The notes under the pieces were generated by a model that searched no databases, was not told the origin of the DNA, and saw nothing but the letters and a program-made list of their open reading frames with translations. A program made the position numbers and the translations under genes. DNA of 64,000 nt, taken from positions 1-64,000 of the forward strand of contig JACKDL010000014.1 of NCBI GenBank assembly GCA_020633555.1. Reading direction: 5' to 3'. The DNA comes from Myxococcales bacterium. GTDB taxonomy: Bacteria; Myxococcota_A; Bradymonadia; UBA7976; UBA1532. The first letter of the stretch is position 1. The number at the start of each line of letters is the position of its first letter. Shown here in pieces: positions 16,813-25,224 of the stretch.

Positions 16813-18642
16813 TCAGCGCCAACAGATGTTCACCGTAGGCGCCAGCCGATACCCGCCCCCCACCGTCTCGATCACCGCCGCCAGGCCCAGCTCCCGCAGG
16901 CTGTTCAGCGTCACATACACCCGGTTGCGCACGCTGCCGGGTGGCAGGCGCTCGTCGGGCCAGCCTGCCTCGAAGAGCTGATCGATGTCCATGGGATCGT
17001 CCACCCCCTGCGCCCGACGGTCCGCCATGGCCGCCAGGATGCGCGGGTGAGCCCGCCGCCGTCCGAAGGGGATGGGCTGGCCGTCCAGCGCCACGTCGCG
17101 GCCGTCGCGGGCCAGCGTGAGCTGGTGCGCGGCCGGGCTGGCCAACACCGCCCGCAGCGCCTGGGCGGTCGGCCGCCCGGCGGGGTCGGGCGTCAGCGCG
17201 CCGGCGATGGCCTCCACCAGCGGCGGGGGCGCGGCGCTGCCGGACAGCAGCCGGCGCGCGCCGTCGGGCCCCGGGTGCATGGGACAGCCCCGCCCGCAGA
17301 ACACCTCCAGCAGCACCACGCCCAGACCATACACATCCACGGCCGGGGTGAGCTCGCCGCCCAGCACCAGCTCGGGGGCCAGGTAGCGGAAGGTGCCCAC
17401 CACCTCGCCGGTGGCGGTGATCTGCGCGTCGGCGGCGGTCAGCTCCACGTCCCGGGCCAGGGCGAAGTCCACCAGCACCGCGCCTCGATCGGGGTCGAAC
17501 AGGATGCTCTCGGGGGTCACGTGCCGGTGCACGATCCCCCGATCGGCCAGCGCCGCCAGGGCGTCGGCGATGCCCGTCAGCGCGGCCGCCAGGGCCAGCG
17601 GGGGGCTGCGCTGGGCCATGCGAGCGGCCAGGCTCTCGCCGGGCACATACGCCATCACCACCCACAGGCCCTCGGGCCGCACCAGCAAGTCGAAGCCGCC
17701 CACGACGTTCGGGTGGCGCAGCCGCCGCAGCAGGCGCGCCTCGCGGCTCAGCCGGGGCCCACGCGGATCATGGGCCGGTAGCCCGCGGAGCACCACCGGC
17801 TCACCCAGCACCTCGTCCCGGGCCAGGTACAGGGTGCCCGAGGGGGTGAACCCCAACCGCCCCTGGATGCGGAAGCGCTCGATGATCGGGCTTGCCCCAT
17901 CCACCGCCGAGGGCAGCCGCGCCACGGCCGCCGCCAGCCAGGCCCGCCCGTCGTCGGGATCGGGGCGCAGGCCGTCGAGCCGCCAGCCTTCGCGCAGGGC
18001 GTCGACGTAGGCCGCCAACCCGCGATCGGAAGGCAGCAGCTCGGCGCGACCCACCGCCGGCCACCAGGCGCCCGCGCCCAGGCGCTCCTGCAGCGCCCGC
18101 AGCAGCGCCCGGACCAGCGCGCGGCGAGCCGCCCCGGGGGCCAGCGACACCGCCGGGAGCGCCGGCCCCTGGTGGGCCAGCAGATCGCAGCCCAGGCCCA
18201 GCACGGCCACGCCGCCGTCGTCGTCCACCAGGACGTTTGCCACCCCCAGCCGGTGTACGTCGCGGTCGGCGGGCACGGCCGCGAGCACCGAGACCATGAG
18301 CAGCACATACGCGGCGAGCTCACCGGGGTGCGGCCCCGGGCGGCCAGCCAAGGCCAACAGGTGCCCCAGGTCGTGGCGTGCGGCCGTACCATAGGCCAGG
18401 AACGGGGTGTCGGCCTCGCGGCCGTGGGTGATGATCGGCGGCACCGCCGGGTGGTCGATGCCCGCGTTGGCGGCCACCGCCGCCGCGATCCGGTCAGCCG
18501 CCGTCTCGGGATCCACGCTCGACGCCGCCGCCGCCACCACGCACGCACGGCCCTGCCACCGGCCCGCGTAGAGGTGGAACGAGCCGAGCTGACGGATCGG
18601 CGCCAGCGCCTCGAAGTGTCTGGTCCAGTCGCCCTCTGCCAC
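16813..18642 (-). CDS. Tandem pseudokinase with C-terminal winged-helix domain
   Basis: 609 residues from GTG 18640-18642 (GGGAAG lies just before it; an in-frame TTG at 18669 is possible). The N-terminal third is a degenerate kinase fold: HRD-like HRLGVANVLVD and a DFG-like GLG. A second kinase domain, about residues 255-510, also lacks catalytic residues. Its P-loop is GRLGFTPSG, VAIK reads VVLR, HRDxKxxN reads HRHVTPES, and DFG reads DFA. The C-terminal 80 residues resemble an OmpR-like winged helix (SVRNRVYVTLNSLRELGL, then a beta-hairpin GGGYRLAP). I infer an ATP- or partner-sensing transcriptional regulator with no kinase activity. It has no obvious operon partner. Confidence 0.8.
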   Translation of the reverse strand: MAEGDWTRHFEALAPIRQLGSFHLYAGRWQGRACVVAAAASSVDPETAADRIAAAVAANAGIDHPAVPPIITHGREADTPFLAYGTAARHDLGHLLALAGRPGPHPGELAAYVLLMVSVLAAVPADRDVHRLGVANVLVDDDGGVAVLGLGCDLLAHQGPALPAVSLAPGAARRALVRALLRALQERLGAGAWWPAVGRAELLPSDRGLAAYVDALREGWRLDGLRPDPDDGRAWLAAAVARLPSAVDGASPIIERFRIQGRLGFTPSGTLYLARDEVLGEPVVLRGLPAHDPRGPRLSREARLLRRLRHPNVVGGFDLLVRPEGLWVVMAYVPGESLAARMAQRSPPLALAAALTGIADALAALADRGIVHRHVTPESILFDPDRGAVLVDFALARDVELTAADAQITATGEVVGTFRYLAPELVLGGELTPAVDVYGLGVVLLEVFCGRGCPMHPGPDGARRLLSGSAAPPPLVEAIAGALTPDPAGRPTAQALRAVLASPAAHQLTLARDGRDVALDGQPIPFGRRRAHPRILAAMADRRAQGVDDPMDIDQLFEAGWPDERLPPGSVRNRVYVTLNSLRELGLAAVIETVGGGYRLAPTVNICWR

Positions 18643-18693
18643 GGTCTTCCCTGTCGCCCTTGGGTCCAAAGCTAGACCGCTTGCCGCGAGGCT

Positions 18694-19761
18694 TCAACCC
18701 AGGTCGGCCAGCGCGTGCACGACGCCCCACAGGATGCGCCCCTCACGCAGGCCCGCCCGCAGGCCGTCCAGCCCCGCGGAGCCCGTGTGCCCGTACAGCC
18801 CCGTCAGCCAGGTCCGCACGGTCTGATCGGCGCCGAAGGCCGCCGCGAGGGCAGCCAGCTCGGTGTGTGGGATCACGTCGTCGTCCGCGCCGTGCACCAG
18901 ATCCACCGGGCAGTGGATGTCGGGCAGCACCGGCCGCGGATCCAGCCACGGGCGGGGCCCGCCGCGGGCAAGGGCCCGCATCACCGCCTGGGCGCCCTGG
19001 GGGCCCACGCCGCAGCCCTTGAGGAAGAGCGCCCGCAGGGGCGCCGGCAGGGCAGCCCCGTGGGCCCGGGCCACCGCCTGCCAGGCGCCGTCCGCCTTCA
19101 TCTCGGGGCGCCCCCACGTGGCCTCGATGTATGCCCGCCATGCGGCCAGCAGGGGGGCCGGATCGGCCGGGGCTCCGGGCAGATCGGCCAGCAGGTTCAT
19201 GTACACCACCGGCCGGTTCAGCGGGTCGTAGGGCACGCCGTCGCCCCCGGTGACCGCGAACCGCATCACCGCCTGCCAGTCGGCGTAGCCGCCGAACACC
19301 AGCAGCCGCTTGACGGCGTCGGGCCGCGCCGCGGCCAGGTGCAGGGCGGGCAGCGAGCCGAAGGAGATGCTCATCACCCCCAGCGGCCCAGGGGGGCGCC
19401 CGGGCCACGCGACGGCGTGGTCGAAGATCCGCGCGGTGTCAGCGATGACCCGCTCGTGCAGGCGCAGCGCGAGGAAGTCGGGCAGGCACGGCACGCACAC
19501 CCACAGGCCCGCCGCCGCCAGGATCCGACAGAACCGATCCAGGCGGGGATCGTCCGCGCCGGCGTAGTGCAGCCCGGGCACCAGGAACACCGCGCCGTGG
19601 GGCCGCCCGGGCCCCACGAAGATCCGGACCTCCCCGTCCCCGTCGGGCAGCACCACGGCCTCGCGCTGGACGCCGGGCGGGGCCGCCTCGGCGTCGGCCC
19701 ACGGCCCCAGCCACCGGGCCAGGCGGAGGGCCGCCCGGCGGCGCCTCGCGCCCGCGAACAT
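18694..19761 (-). CDS. Alpha/beta-hydrolase fold protein
   Basis: 355 residues. An oxyanion-type LVPGLHYAG follows beta-3. The nucleophile elbow is SISFG (Ser133), Asp lies in HGADDDVIP, and the catalytic His is in LYGHTG, completing a triad in the usual order. An acyl-hydrolase or esterase role is likely, but the substrate is unknown. ATG 19759-19761 is preceded by AAGGAG nine bases upstream, which lies inside the end of the DUF1244 gene, so the two form an operon with a 16-bp gap. An adjacent TTG is a less likely start. Confidence 0.85.
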   Translation of the reverse strand: MFAGARRRRAALRLARWLGPWADAEAAPPGVQREAVVLPDGDGEVRIFVGPGRPHGAVFLVPGLHYAGADDPRLDRFCRILAAAGLWVCVPCLPDFLALRLHERVIADTARIFDHAVAWPGRPPGPLGVMSISFGSLPALHLAAARPDAVKRLLVFGGYADWQAVMRFAVTGGDGVPYDPLNRPVVYMNLLADLPGAPADPAPLLAAWRAYIEATWGRPEMKADGAWQAVARAHGAALPAPLRALFLKGCGVGPQGAQAVMRALARGGPRPWLDPRPVLPDIHCPVDLVHGADDDVIPHTELAALAAAFGADQTVRTWLTGLYGHTGSAGLDGLRAGLREGRILWGVVHALADLG

Positions 19762-19777
19762 CAACTGAAACTCCTTC

Positions 19778-20074
19778 TCATTCCGAAGGCTTGTTCACCT
19801 CGAAGGCGGCGAGCTGCGCCGGCGAGGCTTCGGTCTGGTGGCGGGCCTTCCAGGCCTCGTAGGGCATGCCGTAGACGATCTCTCGGGCCTGCGCCTTGTC
19901 CAGGGCCACACCCCGGGCCTCGGCCTCGGCCTGGTACCAGTTCGACAGGCAGTTCCGGCAGAACCCGGCCAGGTTCATCAGGTCGATGTTCTGCACGTCG
20001 GTGCGCGCCTGCAGGTGCGCCACCAGCCGCCGGAACGCGGCGGCCTCGACGGCGGTGCGGGTGACTTCGTCCAC
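19778..20074 (-). CDS. DUF1244 family small protein
   Basis: 98 residues matching DUF1244: an N-terminal helix (AAFRRLVAHLQ), then the family core DLMNLAGFCRNCLSNWY with its CRNC motif, then YGMPYEAWKARHQ. It is soluble and short, with a possible metal- or redox-active Cys pair; the biochemical role of the family is not known. It is first in an operon with the downstream hydrolase and divergent from the PilZ protein. Confidence 0.9.
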   Translation of the reverse strand: MDEVTRTAVEAAAFRRLVAHLQARTDVQNIDLMNLAGFCRNCLSNWYQAEAEARGVALDKAQAREIVYGMPYEAWKARHQTEASPAQLAAFEVNKPSE

Positions 20075-20205
20075 GAGCTGTCTCCGGTTGGAACCACAGG
20101 GCCCCCATCAAGGCCGAGCGGACCCCCCGACCGCAAGGCTCAAGCTCGGCGCACCGATAACCGAAAGCACGGGGCAGGGGCCCCTCGCCGGGTCGGGAGA
20201 GCAGC

Positions 20206-20898
20206 ATGTACGCCAACGCCATGGACGCACACGACGCCACAGGAGCGGTCGATCTCGTCGACATCGGCTCCCCCTCCTTGCGCACGCTCCACGCCACCGT
20301 CCTCGGCGAGCAGGACGGCCTGTTCGAGCTGCGCATCGACGAGAAGGACGTGACCGGCCCCGCCGTGGGTGGGCTGGTGGTGATCAACTGGATCCACCAC
20401 GAGCACCCGCGGGTGAGCGCCACGGTCATCGAGCGCGACGGCCCCTTCCTGCGCGCCATGGAGCGGCGCCGGAAGGCCCGCGACCGGCGGGTCTTCCCCC
20501 GCGTGGTCGGCGGCATCCCGCTGCGCTACCGCATCGTCCACACCCGCGAAGCCGAGGTGGTGACCGCCCGCTGGATGGCGGGCGCCCCCGACGCCGCCCC
20601 CGCCTCCGAGTGGCGCCATCCGGATCCCTTCATGAACTTCAGCGCCACCGGCCTGCGGTTCGACGATGAGCCCCTCGCCGAGGCCGGCGACATCCTCCTG
20701 TGCGAGCTGGGGGTCGGGGGCCGCCCCGAGCGCTGGCGCGCCGTGGCCACGGTGGTGCGGCTCATCCCCATCCAGGGGGCTCACGAGATCCCGGGGGCCA
20801 GCCACCACGTGGCCGTGATGTTCATCGACGCCCCCACCGCGCTGACCGAGGCCCTCGAGGCGTACACTCTGCAGCTCCAGCGCCTCACGCTGGCGTAG
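20206..20898 (+). CDS. PilZ-domain protein
   Basis: 230 residues. An N-terminal beta-rich part (about 15-90) resembles a YcgR-N-like domain. The PilZ domain starts with the Arg-rich loop RRRKARDRRVFPR (RxxxR-type) and has NFSATGLRF as the D/NxSxxG motif. These two elements bind cyclic di-GMP in the family. GGGAGA precedes the ATG by five bases. It probably affects motility or surface polysaccharide in response to c-di-GMP; no partner gene is adjacent. Its 3-prime end overlaps the convergent amidohydrolase gene by 14 bp. Confidence 0.85.
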   Translation: MYANAMDAHDATGAVDLVDIGSPSLRTLHATVLGEQDGLFELRIDEKDVTGPAVGGLVVINWIHHEHPRVSATVIERDGPFLRAMERRRKARDRRVFPRVVGGIPLRYRIVHTREAEVVTARWMAGAPDAAPASEWRHPDPFMNFSATGLRFDDEPLAEAGDILLCELGVGGRPERWRAVATVVRLIPIQGAHEIPGASHHVAVMFIDAPTALTEALEAYTLQLQRLTLA

Positions 20899-22465
20899 CC
20901 TCGCAGGCGGGGTGCCAGACCCCACCCACGCACACCCCCCTGACCTGCAGCGCCGCCAGATCCTCGAGCGGATCAAGGGGATCGCCGCTGAGCGCCGTGA
21001 GATCGGCGTCGAAGCCCACGGCGACGCGCCCGCGGCGGTGCTCGGTGAAGCCGGCGTAGGCCGAGCCCACCGTGAAGCCCCACAGGGCGTCGCGCCGCGA
21101 CAGGGCCTCGCTCGTGAGCCAGCCCTCGGGCGGGTGCCCCTGGGCGTCGCGCCGGGTCACCGCGGCCACCAGCCCTGCCACCGCCGCCGGCGCCTCGATG
21201 GGGCAGTCGCTGCCCAGGGCCAGGCGCACGCCCGCGCGGGCCATGCTCTGCCAGGCGTAGGCCGTGCGTACGCGGCGCGCGCCCAGGCGCGCGGTGGCCC
21301 AGCGGTGATCGCTGGTGGCGTGGGTGGGCTGCACCAGCCCCAGCACCCCCAGCCGGGCCATGCGCGCCTGGTCCAGGGGGCGCACGATCTGGGCGTGCTC
21401 GATGCGCCACCGGTGGGCGGACGTGACCCCGGCCGCCTCGAAGGCGTCCAGCACCTCGGTGGCGGCCCGGTCGCCGATGGCGTGGACGGCGAGCTGGAAG
21501 CCGGCCGCCCCGTGGGCGCGCACCTTGGCCCGCAGGGCCGCGCCCACGACGATGGGGATCCCGGTCTGGTCGGGGCGATCGCTGTAGGGGTGGTGGAGCC
21601 AGGCGCCGCAGGAGCCCAGGGCGCCGTCGCTGAACAGCTTCACGCCCCGCACCGCCACCCACGGATCGGGGGCCGGACCGGCCGCCAGCAGGGGCGCGAT
21701 GGCCGGGTCGTTGTCGTCCAGCAGCACATGCACGCGCAGGGGCAGCTCCCCCTGCGCCGCGAGCTGGCGATAGACGCGCACCATCTGGGCGGTGGCGCCG
21801 GGATCGTGCACGCCCGTGATCCCGGCCCGGTGCAGCGCCCCCAAGGCGCTGCGGACCCAGCGGGTCACCTCACCATCGGTGGGCGCCGGGGCGGCGCGCT
21901 CCACCAGGGCCATGGCCTCGTCCAGGAAGACCCCGGTGGGCTGCCCGGCGGCGTCCCGGAGGATGAGCCCACCCGGTGGATCGGGGGTCTGCGCGCCCAC
22001 GCCCGCGGCGGCCATGGCGGCGGCGTTCGCCCAGACGGCGTGCCCGTCCACCCGGCGCAGGCACACGGGGCGGTGGGGCGCGGCGGCCGTGAGCGGGCGG
22101 TGGTCCGGGAAGGCGTCGTGGGCCCAGCGCGTCTGGTCCCAGCCCCGCCCGCGGATCCACCCCGCCGCGCCGGGCAGGGCCGCCCGCACGGCGTCGCCCA
22201 CCGCGTCGGCGCTGCGCGCCGCGGTGACGTCGAGCTGGGCCAGGGTCATGCCCAGGCCGGTCAGGTGCGCGTGGCTGTCCACCAGCCCGGGCACCAGCAC
22301 CCCGTCGATGTCGACGTGCCGGGTGGCGGGTCCGCCCAGGTCGCGCAGGCTGGCCCAGGGGCCCACCGCCAGCACCCGGCCGGCCCGCACGGCCACCGCG
22401 TCGGCGGGCGGGCCTTCGGTCAGGGTCTGGACGCGGCGGGCGCGCAGCAGGAGGTCGGCGTGCAT
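20885..22465 (-). CDS. Amidohydrolase, YtcJ-like
   Basis: 526 residues from ATG 22463-22465 (MHADLLLRARRV); an upstream in-frame start near 22501 would add an unlikely extension. Metal-site motifs of the amidohydrolase superfamily are present: LVPGLVDSHAHLTG near residue 60, KLFSDGALGS, QLAVHAIGD, WRIEHAQIV, and LALGSDCPIEAP. The pattern fits the YtcJ/NfdA-like subgroup, which includes N-substituted formamide deformylases. Substrate unknown. There is no signal peptide. It overlaps the PilZ gene tail to tail. Confidence 0.9.
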   Translation of the reverse strand: MHADLLLRARRVQTLTEGPPADAVAVRAGRVLAVGPWASLRDLGGPATRHVDIDGVLVPGLVDSHAHLTGLGMTLAQLDVTAARSADAVGDAVRAALPGAAGWIRGRGWDQTRWAHDAFPDHRPLTAAAPHRPVCLRRVDGHAVWANAAAMAAAGVGAQTPDPPGGLILRDAAGQPTGVFLDEAMALVERAAPAPTDGEVTRWVRSALGALHRAGITGVHDPGATAQMVRVYRQLAAQGELPLRVHVLLDDNDPAIAPLLAAGPAPDPWVAVRGVKLFSDGALGSCGAWLHHPYSDRPDQTGIPIVVGAALRAKVRAHGAAGFQLAVHAIGDRAATEVLDAFEAAGVTSAHRWRIEHAQIVRPLDQARMARLGVLGLVQPTHATSDHRWATARLGARRVRTAYAWQSMARAGVRLALGSDCPIEAPAAVAGLVAAVTRRDAQGHPPEGWLTSEALSRRDALWGFTVGSAYAGFTEHRRGRVAVGFDADLTALSGDPLDPLEDLAALQVRGVCVGGVWHPACEATPA

Positions 22466-22551
22466 TCCAGCGAGGTGCCACTCCCACCCCGGCCGTGGCA
22501 AGCCCCCACGGCCCTGCGCTAGGGTCGGCCCGAAACCTGACTGGAGGCCAC

Positions 22552-23169
22552 GTGCGCGGACTGCTGCTCCTTGGCGCCCTGCTCATGGCGAGCTGTGGCG
22601 GACCCCCAGCCCACGGCACGTTCAGCGCGCTCACCGCCAACGCCGGGGACGCCGGCGCCCTGTGTGCCCACCAGGTGCCCGCCGAGGCCTGCACCCGCTG
22701 CGAACCCTCGCGAGCGGCGTCGTTCAAGAAGGTGGGCGACTGGTGCGGGCCCCACGAGGTGCCCGAGTCGCAGTGCCACGCCTGCCACCCCGATCTGAGC
22801 TTCGAGCCCCTGCCCGAGGCCCCCCCGGGGGCCGATCAGCGCGCGGTGCCCCGCGAGGTGGCGCTGACGGGGCTGGCCGGCGCGACCGCCCCCGGCAAGG
22901 TCACCGTCGTGGACTTCTGGGCGGTGTGGTGCGTGCCCTGCCGGCGCACCGCAGGCGAGCTGAACCTGCGGCTGGCCCACGATCCCGGCCTGGCGGTCCG
23001 CAAGATCCAGGTGGCCGACTGGGACGATCCGCTGGCGGTGAAGTACCTGGCCGGCACCCCCGAGCTGCCCCTGCTGGTGGTGTTCGACGCCCAGGGCGCC
23101 GAGGTGGGCCGGGTGAAGGGTCACCGGCCGGCCGAGCTGGACGCGCTGCTGGCGAAGGCCCGCCAGTGA
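22552..23169 (+). CDS. Thioredoxin-domain lipoprotein
   Basis: 205 residues from GTG 22552 (CTGGAGG five bases upstream). The signal peptide has a lipobox (LLMASC). Residues of about 40-80 hold a Cys-rich segment (CAHQVPAEACTRC and CHAC) before a thioredoxin fold with active site WCVPC (Cys127, Cys130) and cis-Pro in ELPLL. The extra Cys segment with CxxC and nearby His could bind metal or haem. It starts a five-gene operon that includes a pentaheme lipoprotein and a multicopper oxidase. A role in disulfide handling or metal delivery for those enzymes is inferred. Confidence 0.88.
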   Translation: MRGLLLLGALLMASCGGPPAHGTFSALTANAGDAGALCAHQVPAEACTRCEPSRAASFKKVGDWCGPHEVPESQCHACHPDLSFEPLPEAPPGADQRAVPREVALTGLAGATAPGKVTVVDFWAVWCVPCRRTAGELNLRLAHDPGLAVRKIQVADWDDPLAVKYLAGTPELPLLVVFDAQGAEVGRVKGHRPAELDALLAKARQ

Positions 23170-24182
23170 CGCGCCCGGCGGCCCTGTGCGCCCTGGGGCT
23201 CGCCACCGCGCTGCCTGCCCTCTCGGTCGCCTGTCCGGGCTGCCAGAACCCGAACCTGCCCGTGGTGCCCACGGGCGGGGTCCACCTGGGCGGCGGCGAT
23301 CTGCAGTGGGGGGCGCTGCTGTCCCTCGCGCCCATCTGGGTGCGCCACGAGGACGGCTGTGTCGACCTGGCCGCCTGCGCCAAGATCCCCGCGCAGCCGA
23401 AGTACGTGCACGACCAGTTCATCCTGCCCACCGAGCTGCGGGCCACCCTGGACTGGGGCCTGAGCAGCCACTGGGGGCTCTCGGTGCAGCTCCCGGTGCG
23501 GCTGGTGGCCACCACCATCGAGTACGAGACCCCGACCGGCGAGCCCTACGAGCCCCTGGACGCCGGCAACCACCACCGCGACGAGGTGCTGGTGGGGCTG
23601 GGCGATCCGGTGGTGGCCGCCCGGGTGGGCGGCGTGGTGGGCGAGGCCTGGTGGGTGGTGGCCCGCCTGGGCGCCTCACTGCCCCTGGGGCGCACGGAGC
23701 CCAACCCCTTCACCGCGGGCGACCAGGGCGAGGCCCACCAGCACATTCAGTTCGGCAGCGGCACGCTGGATCCCTTCGCCTCGCTCGCGGTGGCCCGCAG
23801 CGCCGGCCCCTGGCAGTGGAGCGCCTACGGGCAGGTTCAGGCCGCCCTGTACGAGAACAGCGAGGGGTTCCAGGCCGGCACCACCAGCCTCGTGAGCGCC
23901 GGCGCCGCCTGGCGCGCCGCCCCCCGCTGGCTGCTGCAGGGCAGCCTGGCCTGGTTCCGCCAGGGGGCCGAGCGGTGGGACGGGAAGATCCAGCAGGACG
24001 GGGTGCTGGGCCGCCAGGAGCTGCTGGTGGGGCTGGGCACCACCGTCAGCTTCGGCGGGCCGCAGTATCTGTTGTTGGTGCGCGCCCCCGTCTGGCGCGA
24101 GATCTTTCAGGGGCCCGACACGGAAGAGGGTGATCTGACAGCCCCGGTCGTGCTGACTGTGGGCGTGCAGGGCCGGATCTAG
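23166..24182 (+). CDS. Predicted outer-membrane beta-barrel protein with N-terminal CPGC motif
   Basis: 338 residues; GTG overlaps the previous stop (GTGA). A signal peptide ends near LSVA, followed at once by CPGCQNPNLP in the mature N-terminus. The rest is amphipathic beta strand with alternating aromatics and ends in a beta signal-like VGVQGRI. It resembles small transporter or porin-type outer-membrane proteins, but I cannot assign a family. CPGC next to the cleavage site looks like a metal or haem ligand, fitting the redox operon. Confidence 0.72.
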   Translation: MTRPAALCALGLATALPALSVACPGCQNPNLPVVPTGGVHLGGGDLQWGALLSLAPIWVRHEDGCVDLAACAKIPAQPKYVHDQFILPTELRATLDWGLSSHWGLSVQLPVRLVATTIEYETPTGEPYEPLDAGNHHRDEVLVGLGDPVVAARVGGVVGEAWWVVARLGASLPLGRTEPNPFTAGDQGEAHQHIQFGSGTLDPFASLAVARSAGPWQWSAYGQVQAALYENSEGFQAGTTSLVSAGAAWRAAPRWLLQGSLAWFRQGAERWDGKIQQDGVLGRQELLVGLGTTVSFGGPQYLLLVRAPVWREIFQGPDTEEGDLTAPVVLTVGVQGRI

Positions 24183-24204
24183 CGGCTCGACCAAGGAGCG
24201 CGTG

Positions 24205-25224
24205 ATGCGACAGGTGTGGATCCCGAAGAAGGTGGGCGGCCCCGGCGTGCTCCAGGTGCGCGAGGCCCCCGATCCCACGCCGGGGCCCGGCCAGGTGAGC
24301 ATCGACGTGGCCTACAGCGGGGTGAACTTCGCCGACATCATGGCCCGCATGGGCCTGTACCCGGACAGCCCGCCGCGCCCCTGTGTGGTGGGCTACGAGG
24401 TCTCGGGCACGATCCGGGCGGTGGGCGACGGCGTCACCGGCTTCACGCCAGGGCAGCGGGTGGTGTGCGCCACCCGCTTCGGGGGCTACACCGACGTGCT
24501 GGTGTCGCCGGCCAACCTGGTGGTGGCCCTGTCCGAGGCGGTGGATCTGCAGGCGGCCGCGGCGCTGCCCGTGAACTACCTGACGGCGTGGATCATGCTG
24601 GTGCACCTGGGCAACGTGCAGCCGGGCGAGCGGGTGCTGGTGCACTCGGCGGGCGGCGGCGTGGGCCTGGCGGCCCTGCAGATCTGCCAGCAGCGGGGCG
24701 CCGAGGTCTTCGGCACCGCCAGCGCGAGCAAGCACGAGCGCCTGCGGGCCGCCGGGGTGGCCCACTGCATCGACTACCGCACCCAGGACTTCCAGGCCGA
24801 GGTCATGCGCCTGACCGGGGGCGAGGGCGTGGACCACGTGCTCGACGCCCAGGGCGGCAAGAGTTTCTCAAAGAGTTACGATTGCTTGCGCGACTTTGGG
24901 CGCCTGTACTGCTTCGGCGCCGCCAGCTTCGCGCCGGGCACGACCCGCAACCCCGTGGCCCTGATCAAGGGGCTGCTGGGGATGCGCAAGTGGAGCGCCT
25001 TCGACCTGATGGACAAGAACCGCGGGGTGTTCGGCGTGAACGTCGGGCACCTGTGGCACCGGGCCGACGCGCTGCGGGCCATGCTCGACCAGATCGTGGC
25101 GCTGACCGCCGACGGCACCTTTGCGCCCGTGGTGGACGCGGTGTTCCCCCTGGACCAGACGGCCGAGGCCCACGCCCACATCCAGGCGCGGAAGAACTTC
25201 GGGAAGGTGCTGTTGCAGGCGTGA
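24205..25224 (+). CDS. Quinone oxidoreductase-like medium-chain reductase
   Basis: 339 residues; AAGGAG lies six bases before ATG 24205. It has the GroES-like N-terminal domain (AYSGVNFADIMARMGLYP, VVGYEVSGTI) and a Rossmann domain with VHSAGGGVGLAALQ. Catalytic and structural zinc ligands are absent. This fits the zinc-independent NAD(P)H:quinone oxidoreductase/VAT-1-like branch of the MDR superfamily. It is soluble and cytoplasmic, unlike its exported neighbours. It lies 22 bp after the barrel gene, and its stop overlaps the cytochrome start. It might feed electrons towards the exported haem/copper proteins, which is inference. Confidence 0.88.
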   Translation: MRQVWIPKKVGGPGVLQVREAPDPTPGPGQVSIDVAYSGVNFADIMARMGLYPDSPPRPCVVGYEVSGTIRAVGDGVTGFTPGQRVVCATRFGGYTDVLVSPANLVVALSEAVDLQAAAALPVNYLTAWIMLVHLGNVQPGERVLVHSAGGGVGLAALQICQQRGAEVFGTASASKHERLRAAGVAHCIDYRTQDFQAEVMRLTGGEGVDHVLDAQGGKSFSKSYDCLRDFGRLYCFGAASFAPGTTRNPVALIKGLLGMRKWSAFDLMDKNRGVFGVNVGHLWHRADALRAMLDQIVALTADGTFAPVVDAVFPLDQTAEAHAHIQARKNFGKVLLQA

